A program made the translations under genes and the position numbers. The notes beneath the pieces are model-generated. The model made no database searches, was not told the DNA's origin, and saw nothing but the letters and a program-made list of their open reading frames with translations. From Verrucomicrobiota bacterium (GTDB lineage Bacteria; Verrucomicrobiota; Verrucomicrobiia; Verrucomicrobiales; Verrucomicrobiaceae), in contig JAEYYS010000146.1 in assembly GCA_023428335.1 (NCBI GenBank), positions 1 through 13,510 on the forward strand: DNA of 13,510 nt, written 5' to 3'. Shown here one piece after another: positions 7,458-13,510 of the stretch (the first letter of the stretch is position 1; every line of letters starts with the position of its first letter).

Positions 7458-8885
7458 ATGAAACGCCGCTCCCTGCTCGCTGCCCTGCCCGCCCTGCTGC
7501 TCAGGTCCGCCCAAGCCGCTGAGCCTCTGGATCCCGGCAGCCGTTGGGAACTGTTCGTCGATGAATTCCTGGTGGCGCAGAAGCAGGGCGCCGCGCTGCG
7601 CCTGCACACACCGGTGAAGCGCGAGGTCGTGCTCACCACCAACCAGCCCTGGGAGGGGGTCACCTGCGCTTATTTCTCCGTCATTCAGGACGAGAACCGC
7701 ATCCTCATGTACTACCGCGGTTCTTCCGGCGGTTCCGATCACAGCGATGCCCAGGTGACCTGCGTCGCCGAAAGCAGCGACGGCATCCACTTCACCCGCC
7801 CGAACCTCGGCCTCATCGAGGCCGGCGGCACCAAGGCCAACAATGTCCTCTGGCGCGGGGTGGAGTCGCACAACTTTTCGCCCTTCCTCGACGCCAATCC
7901 CGCCGCCAAACCCGAGGAGCGCTTCAAGGCCCTCGGCGGCGTCAAGCAGCCGGGCAAGAACTGGCATCAGGGCGAGACCCCCGGCGGGCTGTATGCCTTT
8001 GCCTCCGCCGACGGCATTCACTGGCGCAAGCTGCGCGACACACCGGTCATCACCAAGGGCGCCTTTGACTCGCAGAACCTCGCCTTCTACGACACCACCC
8101 GCAGCCGCTACGTCTGCTTCAGCCGCATCTTCCTCAACAAGGTGCGCGCGGTACAGAGCCACACCTCGACCGACTTCCTCGCCTGGTCCGATGGCATTCC
8201 ACACGCCTACGCCGAGGGCGTGCCCTGGGAGCATTTTTACACCTCCGCCACCGTGCCCTGCCCGACCGCGCCGCACCTCTTCCTGTCGTTCCCCAAACGC
8301 TTCATGACCGCCCGGCACAAGGTGCCGGCCCACAAGGACAAGGGCGTGTCCGACGCCGTCTTCATGTCGAGCCGCGACGGCGTCCATTGGGATCGCCCCT
8401 TCCTGGAAGCCTGGGTGCGCCCCGGCCCCGACCCGCTCAACTGGACCGACCGCAACAACATGACCGCCAACGGCATCGTTGACACCGGCGACGGCGAGTG
8501 GTCGCTCTACATCAGCGAGCACTACCGCCATGCCGACCACCGCATCCGCCGCCTGACCGTGCGAAGGCAGGGCTTTGCCTCGATGCATGCCGGCGCCGCC
8601 GGCGGCGAGTTCACCACGCACCCGCTGCGCTGCGCCGGGGGTCGCCTGCACCTCAATTACGCCACCTCCGCCGCCGGCTCGATCCAGATCGAACTCCAGG
8701 ATGAAAAGGGCCAGCCGATCCCCGGCTTCGCCCTGGCCGACATGCCGGAACTCTACGGCGACGAATTCGAGGCCGCCGCCACCTGGAAAACCGGCACCGA
8801 ACTGTCCAGCCTGAAGGGCCGCACGATCCGCCTGCGCGTGCGCCTGCAGGATGCCGACCTGTACGCCCTGCGCTTCGGCGACTGA
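7458..8885 (+). CDS. Exported five-bladed beta-propeller protein, GH32/GH43-like
   Basis: This is a 475-residue protein with an N-terminal export signal (MKRRSLLAALPALLLRSAQAAE). Lys-Arg-Arg precede the hydrophobic core, so Sec is likely and Tat possible. The mature part opens with 'RWELFVDEFLV', then shows RILMYYRGSS (81-90), AESSDGIHFTRPNLGL (104-119), HNFSPFLDANP (138-148), FASADGIHW (181-189) and GAFDSQNLAFYD (201-212). These repeats are typical of the PVC and Bacteroidetes proteins loosely annotated as glycosyl hydrolase family 32/43-like five-bladed propellers. A C-terminal beta-rich region ending in 'RLQDADLYALRFGD' completes the usual layout. Activity and catalytic acids cannot be assigned from sequence alone. 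The start is set by the signal peptide; no Shine-Dalgarno is present. The sulfatase gene follows after 97 nt, suggesting a shared pathway. Confidence 0.82.
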   Translation: MKRRSLLAALPALLLRSAQAAEPLDPGSRWELFVDEFLVAQKQGAALRLHTPVKREVVLTTNQPWEGVTCAYFSVIQDENRILMYYRGSSGGSDHSDAQVTCVAESSDGIHFTRPNLGLIEAGGTKANNVLWRGVESHNFSPFLDANPAAKPEERFKALGGVKQPGKNWHQGETPGGLYAFASADGIHWRKLRDTPVITKGAFDSQNLAFYDTTRSRYVCFSRIFLNKVRAVQSHTSTDFLAWSDGIPHAYAEGVPWEHFYTSATVPCPTAPHLFLSFPKRFMTARHKVPAHKDKGVSDAVFMSSRDGVHWDRPFLEAWVRPGPDPLNWTDRNNMTANGIVDTGDGEWSLYISEHYRHADHRIRRLTVRRQGFASMHAGAAGGEFTTHPLRCAGGRLHLNYATSAAGSIQIELQDEKGQPIPGFALADMPELYGDEFEAAATWKTGTELSSLKGRTIRLRVRLQDADLYALRFGD

Positions 8886-8982
8886 GCGCGCTCCGCACTT
8901 GCCCTGGAGCGGGTGTGGGTTTCAATCGCGTGAATGTGCCTTCGCCCGCGCAGGAGCCGCGCCGTGGCGGCGTTTCCACGGC

Positions 8983-10506
8983 ATGCGGCAGTTCCTGCTT
9001 GTTCTCCTCGCCCTGTGCCCTTCGCTCCTCGCGGCGGAGCGTCCGAACATCGTGCTCATCCTCGCCGACGACCTCGGTTATGGCGATGTCGGGTGCTACG
9101 GCGCGACGAAAGTGAAGACACCGAACCTCGACCGGCTTGCCCGCGAGGGTCGGCGCTTCACGGATGCTCATTCCGCTTCGGCCGTCTGCACCCCCTCTCG
9201 CTACGCCCTGCTGACAGGCGAATATCCCTTTCGCAAAAACCTCTGGGGCCCGGTGATGAATCCGAGTCCGCTGGTCGTCGATGCGACGAAACCGACGTTG
9301 CCTGGCCTGCTCAAGCGCCAAGGTTACGCCACCGCCTGCTTCGGCAAGTGGCACCTCGGCTTCGGCAGCGTCCCCAAGCCCGACTGGAATGCCGATCTGA
9401 AGCCGGGGCCGCTCGAGTGCGGTTTTGACCACTACTTTGGCATTCCGGTCGTCAACAGCCATCCACCCTTCGTCTGGGTCGAGGATCATCGTGTCGTCGG
9501 CCTCGATCCGACCGATCCCCTGAGGTACGGCGGCCGGCCGCAGACGCGGATGTTTCCCGAAAAAATGTTCAGCCCGCCGATCTCCGGCGGCACCGCCGCG
9601 CACGCGCTCTATGACGAGGAGGAGCATGGAAGCACGCTCACCAAAAAGGCGGTCGCTTGGATGCGCCGGCAGGCCCCAACCCAGAGCCAAGGCCCTGGAA
9701 GCGCCCAGCCGTTCTTCCTCTACTTCGCCACGCCGCACATCCATCATCCCTTCACACCGGGCGCCAGGTTCAAGGGCAGCAGCGAAGCCGGTCGCTACGG
9801 CGATTTCATCCAGGAGTTCGACGGGATGGTCGGCGAGTTGATGCGCACGCTTGATGAACTCCAGCTGCGCGACCGCACCCTTGTCATCGTCACCAGCGAC
9901 AATGGTGGCATGCTCAACCAGGGCGGTCAGCAGGCTTGGAAGGCCGGTCACCGTCTCAATGGCGATCTGCTCGGCTTCAAGTTCGACGCCTGGGAAGGCG
10001 GCCACCGCGTGCCCTTTCTCGCCCGCTGGCCGGGGAAAATCGAGGCCGGCAGCACCTCCGACCAGCTGCTCTGCCAGATCGATCTGCTCACCACCTTCGC
10101 CGTCCTCACCGGCTCCGAACTGCGGGGCCCGGACAGCGTCAACGCGCTGCCCGCGCTGCTCGGCAATCCGGACCGACCCGTGCGCGATCACCTGGTGCTC
10201 GCCCCGGCGCAGAGAACGCACCTGGCCCTGCGCGAAGGTCCCTGGCTCTACATCGGCGCCGCGGGCGGCGGCGGTTTCCAGGGCCGCCGACCTGGCGACC
10301 ACAACCTCGGCGGCGGCGGTGCTTTGCAATTCACCGGCGAGTCGAACAGCGACTTCGCCAACGGCAAGCTCAGGCCCGCTGCCCCCAGGCAGCAGCTCTA
10401 TCATCTCGGCAACGATCCCCGCCAGACCCGAAACGTCATCCGTGAGCACCCCGAAGTCGCCGAACGCCTGGCGCAGCGCCTGGCGGAGATTCGGCAGGCC
10501 CCATAA
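8983..10506 (+). CDS. Exported formylglycine-dependent sulfatase (type I arylsulfatase family)
   Basis: This is a 507-residue sulfatase. The frame stays open upstream to 8851, but starting there would overlap the previous gene and add 44 non-hydrophobic residues before the clear signal peptide MRQFLLVLLALCPSLLAAE, so ATG 8983 is chosen. The catalytic motif is C69-T-P-S-R73 followed by YALLTGE; C69 is the expected formylglycine residue. Metal-binding residues include D29 and D30 in 'IVLILADDLGYGD' and D306-N307 in 'TSDNGG'. The F-G-K122-W-H124-L-G motif contributes Lys and His to the sulfate pocket. The family hydrolyses sulfate esters, here probably on a glycan outside the cytoplasm. The maturation enzyme needed for formylglycine is not in this window. 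The C-terminal 'YHLGNDPRQTRNV' block is usual for the family. Its stop lies 9 nt from the stop of the opposing gene. Confidence 0.95.
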   Translation: MRQFLLVLLALCPSLLAAERPNIVLILADDLGYGDVGCYGATKVKTPNLDRLAREGRRFTDAHSASAVCTPSRYALLTGEYPFRKNLWGPVMNPSPLVVDATKPTLPGLLKRQGYATACFGKWHLGFGSVPKPDWNADLKPGPLECGFDHYFGIPVVNSHPPFVWVEDHRVVGLDPTDPLRYGGRPQTRMFPEKMFSPPISGGTAAHALYDEEEHGSTLTKKAVAWMRRQAPTQSQGPGSAQPFFLYFATPHIHHPFTPGARFKGSSEAGRYGDFIQEFDGMVGELMRTLDELQLRDRTLVIVTSDNGGMLNQGGQQAWKAGHRLNGDLLGFKFDAWEGGHRVPFLARWPGKIEAGSTSDQLLCQIDLLTTFAVLTGSELRGPDSVNALPALLGNPDRPVRDHLVLAPAQRTHLALREGPWLYIGAAGGGGFQGRRPGDHNLGGGGALQFTGESNSDFANGKLRPAAPRQQLYHLGNDPRQTRNVIREHPEVAERLAQRLAEIRQAP

Positions 10507-10515
10507 GCCCCTCCT

Positions 10516-12303
10516 TCAAAACCCGGTGTTCGGAAACCAGCGGCTGAAGTGATTGTCATCAAGTCGGGTCAGCGGATACGTCAACGGCGCGGGCGGCCCC
10601 TGTTTGGCCCAGCGCTGCAAGTCCTCGCGATGCCCGAGATGGCCAAGCACGTCGAGCGCGCTGCCGGGTGAACCGTCCGCCCAGCCCTTGTGCACCTGCG
10701 GATCCCAGATGGCAATGCCGGGCGCACCCCCGGCGAGCCAGTCGGCGACCTTCTGGCAGAGTTCCTTGGGTTTGCCAGTCTTCCAGGCGATGACCATCGG
10801 ATACACCCGGACCTTCGTGCCCTGGGTGATGCGACGGTAGTATTCCAAGTCCACCTGACCCGGGGTCTTCACAAAGGAGGTGTGGTAGGCAAACCAGGTG
10901 GTTGCCACCTCATCGACCAGGCCACGGCGGATCCAGTTTTCCAGATCCAGCCCCCAGCGACGATTGTCCTCCTCCTTGGCAAAGGTGCCGAGCGAGATCT
11001 TGTAGCGTTCCTGGCGGCCCTGTCGCGCGGCGGTCTCGTCGAGCAGCGCCCGCACCTCCAGCAGGAAATCGGTCATGACCGCGGCACGCGTGGCGTGCAG
11101 GCGCGGATCGTCGTCGCCGGCTGCCTTGGCCTCGGCACCGTGCATCTCGCGAAAGCGTTGGGCGAAGGCTTCCTCCCAAAGCATGAGCGGCAGGCCGCGG
11201 TTGAAGAGAAAGCCGACTCCCTCGGGCTGCACCTCCAGCGCCTCGCGCAGGATTTCCACGAGGTGCCGACGCACCTCCGGCACGGCATAGCTCATGTAGA
11301 AGGTCGGCGTGCCATCGCGGTCGATGCAGCGCCACTCCGGATGCTCATAAAAAAATCGGCTGTTGAAGGTCTCCTCATAGGGCATCGATCCCACCCAGCC
11401 GCCGGGCCTGAGCAGGACATGAAACTCGGCCCCCTGAGCCTTGGCGGCCTCGCGCGCGACCTGCAGTGGGTTGACCCCGTTCTTGAACAGCGTCTCCAGC
11501 GTCTTCGTGTAGATCGCGTAGGTGCCGGAGGGAAAGTCCTCCGTACCCTGGCCGGGATAGGTCCCGACTTGGCTCGGATAACACACCAGGTCGCTGCCCC
11601 CCACCTGGAACCACCACTAGCCGATGTCCGTGCCTTCGAAACCGCGGAACTCCTCCGCCAGTTCCGCCGCCGTGGTCGGTCGGAACGGCCAAATCCAACT
11701 GTGCCCGTCAAAGGTGGCGATGCTGCTGCGCTGCAACGAGGGCGCCAGTGCCGCCTTCGCCTCGGCCGCGCTCAAGGGCACGGTTTTGACGTAACACACC
11801 GTCGCCGCCAGACCCGGCAGCGGCGCGAGTTCGAGCGACTGCCCCTTCAGCTCAGCCACCGTCAGGAAACACTCCTGAATCACCGCGCGGCGGTTGGGCA
11901 GCAGCGGCAGCTGGTTGGCCAGCCGCTTGAAAACCGGTTCATCGCTAAGCTTGGCCCGGATGCCGTTGCCACCGATGGTGAAACCGCCCGAGGTGGTCGC
12001 CAGCCCAACGTAAACCGCATGCCACCCACGCTCGGCCAGCGACAGCCGCACCGGCGGCGGATTCGTCGCACTGTAGATCGACAGCGCCGTGCCCTGCCAG
12101 TCAGCCGTCGCGAAGGGAATCCGCTTCCACTTGCCCTTCTGGCGCCGGCCGTCGATCAGCGCCGAGGCCGGCTCGACCTTGGCCAGATCCACATGCAGGT
12201 TGGCCTGGGCACTTTGGGCAAAGGACCGTGAGTCATTTTTGAAATACTCCGCGGCCGGCAGGCTGCTGAGGCAGAACCCGAAAAGGGCGAGAAAGCGCGT
12301 CAT
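10516..12303 (-). pseudogene. Exported TIM-barrel glycoside-hydrolase-like protein, interrupted by an in-frame TAG
   Basis: The - strand reads as one 596-codon gene from ATG at 12303 to TGA at 10516-10518, broken by a single TAG at 11619-11617 (codon 229). Upstream of it are a Sec signal (MTRFLALFGFCLSSLPAAE), a beta-rich N-terminal domain (about 35-190) and what looks like the first barrel strand and helix (A197-T-F-D-G-H-S-W, then FEGTDIG228). After the stop the same frame continues with WWFQVGGSDLVCYP. It carries HPEW (composite 321-324), DRDGTPTFYMSYAVPEVRRH (328-347) and GVGFLFNRG (362-370), which I associate with GH10-like TIM-barrel proteins of PVC bacteria. No frameshift is present. 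A GTG at 11604 (codon 234) could restart translation, but it has no Shine-Dalgarno and would omit barrel strand 1. It may be a pseudogene, a sequencing error or readthrough. The start was chosen by the signal peptide; upstream in-frame ATGs run into the divergent gene. Confidence 0.8.
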
Positions 12304-12388
12304 GACAAGCAAACGCCGCAGACCTGCCGGGCTTGCCGACCGGGTAGGCACTTGTCTTTGCCGGCAACCCGGCGCAGGAATGCGGATC
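12304..12388. promoter_or_regulatory. Divergent intergenic region with overlapping inverted repeats
   Basis: These 85 nt separate the starts of the - strand TIM-barrel gene and the + strand helical-protein gene, so promoters for both should lie here or in the flanking coding ends. Two inverted-repeat pairs are visible: TTGCCG (12333-12338) with CGGCAA (12362-12367), and CCGGGT (12340-12345) with ACCCGG (12367-12372). They could be an operator for a shared regulator. The arms are short and the DNA is GC-rich, so chance is possible. No clear -10/-35 pair was found. Confidence 0.35.
12376..12379 (+). promoter_or_regulatory. Shine-Dalgarno-like AGGA deciding the start at 12389
   Basis: AGGA ends 9 nt before the ATG at 12389, a normal spacing, but directly abuts the alternative ATG at 12380, which is too close to use it. 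It is the only start in the window with a recognisable Shine-Dalgarno core. Confidence 0.5.
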
Positions 12389-13510
12389 ATGCACCGCATC
12401 CTTGCCTCGCTCCTTGCGCTTCTGGCCCTGCCTGGAAGCGCCGCCGAATCCGCCGTGGCCGCCAACCTGGAGCGCGCTTGGGACATCACCTGGCGCCGCT
12501 TTTACCTGCCACAGGTGCAGACCTTCGGCGATTACCTCAGCAGCTATGAACCGGGCCGGGAGCAGGCGCACCTGCCGACGGCCGAGGAGGTGCAGCGCCA
12601 GTTTCCCAACCCCTGCGGTTACAGCACCGGCATGGAGGATGGCGCCATCCTCGGCGGTGCCATGCTCAGCCTCTTGTGCGACCGTTTCGCGGTGACGCAG
12701 GAGGAAGGCCTCCGAACCCGGGCGGCGGAGGTCTTTGCCGGACTCCAACGCTGCGCCACCGTTCATGGCGTGCGCGGCTTCGTCGCCCGCAATGTCTGTC
12801 CCGGGGACGGCCGAAGCACCTACCTCAATTCCTCGCGCGATCAGGTCACCCATTTTGTGCACGGCCTCTGGCAGTATTACCACAGCCCGCTGCCCGATGA
12901 AGCCACCAAACTGAGAATCCGCACCCTGCTGGCCGACGTCGCCGAGCGCATGATCGCCACCGTCACACCCGAGAACGACTTCGACTTTCTCCGCGCCGAC
13001 GGCGCCCGTTGTCCACTCGGCATCTGCCGCATGTGGAATGTGCAGGCCCATGAGGCGGCGCGACTGCCGATGATTTACGCCGCGGCCTGGGACGTGACCC
13101 GCGAGCCGCGCTACCGCGAGCACTGGCGCCAATACGCCGCCGACGCCATTGCCCAATCGGCCCATCCCGGCGAGCACAAACCCGCCTATGCCCTGCTGCA
13201 AATGCAATGCTCGCTGGAACTGCTGCTCGCCCTCGAACCCGAGCCGGCGCTGAAGATGGCGATCGGCGAACGCATGCGCCATGTGCGCGATCTCGCCGCC
13301 CGGCGCTTTGCCACGGTGGCCGCCCAGCTCGCGCGCGAGGACCCGGCCAGGCTGGCCATGCTCGGCCCGGACTGGCGCACGGTCCCCGAGTGGAAGGATC
13401 AGAAGGGCTATCCCAACCCGCAGTGGGGGCCCTTCCGCGCCGTCTGGCATCTCACCCGCGAATTCGGCGAGTCGGCGCTCGTCCTGCTCATGACCGAACC
13501 CGCGACGCTC
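12389..13510 (+). CDS. Exported, mostly alpha-helical protein of unrecognised family, partial at the right edge
   Basis: The frame is open for 374 codons and runs off the window without a stop. The N-terminus MHRILASLLALLALPGSAAE is a Sec signal. ATG 12389 is preferred over 12380 because of the AGGA spacing and the cleaner signal. The mature part looks largely helical, with repeating amphipathic stretches and these distinctive segments: FPNPCGYSTGMEDGAILGGA (72-91), SSRDQVTHFVHGLWQYYHSP (148-167), CRMWNVQAHEAARLP (213-227) and 'PAYALLQMQCSLELLLALEP' (265-284). The spacing of helices and the Trp/Tyr/His-rich turns suggest an (alpha/alpha) toroid as in several glycoside hydrolases and polysaccharide lyases; that is inference, and I cannot name a family. 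It is divergent from the TIM-barrel gene across 85 nt, so the two may share regulation and substrate. The C-terminus is outside the window. Confidence 0.8.
   Translation, partial: MHRILASLLALLALPGSAAESAVAANLERAWDITWRRFYLPQVQTFGDYLSSYEPGREQAHLPTAEEVQRQFPNPCGYSTGMEDGAILGGAMLSLLCDRFAVTQEEGLRTRAAEVFAGLQRCATVHGVRGFVARNVCPGDGRSTYLNSSRDQVTHFVHGLWQYYHSPLPDEATKLRIRTLLADVAERMIATVTPENDFDFLRADGARCPLGICRMWNVQAHEAARLPMIYAAAWDVTREPRYREHWRQYAADAIAQSAHPGEHKPAYALLQMQCSLELLLALEPEPALKMAIGERMRHVRDLAARRFATVAAQLAREDPARLAMLGPDWRTVPEWKDQKGYPNPQWGPFRAVWHLTREFGESALVLLMTEPATL

Noticed and set aside
8851..8982. Upstream extension of the sulfatase frame to an ATG at 8851
   Set aside because: It would overlap the previous gene by 35 nt and put a polar stretch before a good signal peptide at 8983.
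8653..10449. 598-codon open frame on the - strand, antisense to the sulfatase
   Set aside because: It lies opposite a sulfatase with intact catalytic motifs. Long antisense frames are expected where codon third positions are GC-rich, and the translation shows no recognisable domain.
11617..11619. The TAG as a pyrrolysine or other recoded codon
   Set aside because: No pyrrolysine genes or special structure are visible nearby, and this is not a methylamine methyltransferase. A nonsense mutation or a sequencing error is simpler, although the finding above keeps readthrough open.
10690..12231. 513-codon open frame on the + strand, opposite the broken TIM-barrel gene
   Set aside because: The - strand carries the signal peptide and family motifs. 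The + translation is compositionally biased (Arg, Gly, Ala, Leu) and without recognisable motifs. It was considered because the - gene is broken, but it does not look like a protein.
12304..12489. Upstream in-frame extension of the TIM-barrel gene to 12489 on the - strand
   Set aside because: It would cover the divergent gene's start and place 62 Arg/Ala-rich residues ahead of a clear signal peptide at 12303.
1..13510. CRISPR array, tRNA or rRNA genes, insertion sequences, phage genes
   Set aside because: No regularly spaced repeats, cloverleaf-type sequences, transposase motifs or long terminal inverted repeats were seen on either strand.

Overview
The window is high-GC, gene-dense bacterial DNA of a Planctomycetes-Verrucomicrobia-Lentisphaerae (PVC) type. 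Verrucomicrobiota is my best guess, as an inference from gene content. The indicators are the tail of a DUF1553-like protein followed 7 nt later by a Tat-exported DUF1501 protein, an exported FAD_oxidored protein, a Tat-signal Gfo/Idh/MocA oxidoreductase, a formylglycine sulfatase, and several exported carbohydrate-active-like proteins. Shine-Dalgarno sequences are missing before almost every start. No tRNA, rRNA, CRISPR array, transposase, transporter or regulator is visible.

Layout. From 1 to 10506 everything reads on the + strand: DUF1553-like C-terminus (1-56, partial), DUF1501 protein (64-1527), sialidase-like Asp-box beta-propeller (1647-2741), FAD-dependent oxidoreductase (2826-4421), a second Asp-box/BNR-like protein (4450-5631), a 228-bp spacer, Gfo/Idh/MocA oxidoreductase (5860-7293), a GC-rich hairpin, a five-bladed-propeller GH32/43-like protein (7458-8885) and a sulfatase (8983-10506). 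The sulfatase meets a - strand gene tail to tail with 9 nt between the stops. That gene (10516-12303) encodes an exported TIM-barrel glycoside-hydrolase-like protein and is broken by an in-frame amber codon at codon 229. An 85-bp divergent region separates it from a + strand gene that runs off the right edge (12389-13510) and encodes an exported, mostly helical protein of unrecognised family.

How the genes may work together. Every product whose N-terminus is visible has a Sec- or Tat-type export signal. The set therefore looks like an extracytoplasmic pathway for processing a complex, probably sulfated, glycan: desulfation, cleavage by propeller and barrel enzymes, and redox modification of sugars. 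The substrate cannot be read from the sequence. No canonical system is complete here, because porin, transporter, sulfatase-maturation enzyme and regulator are all absent.

The most notable observation is the single TAG that splits the TIM-barrel gene. Coding continues in the same frame for more than 360 codons after it, which points to a recent nonsense mutation, a sequencing error, or readthrough.
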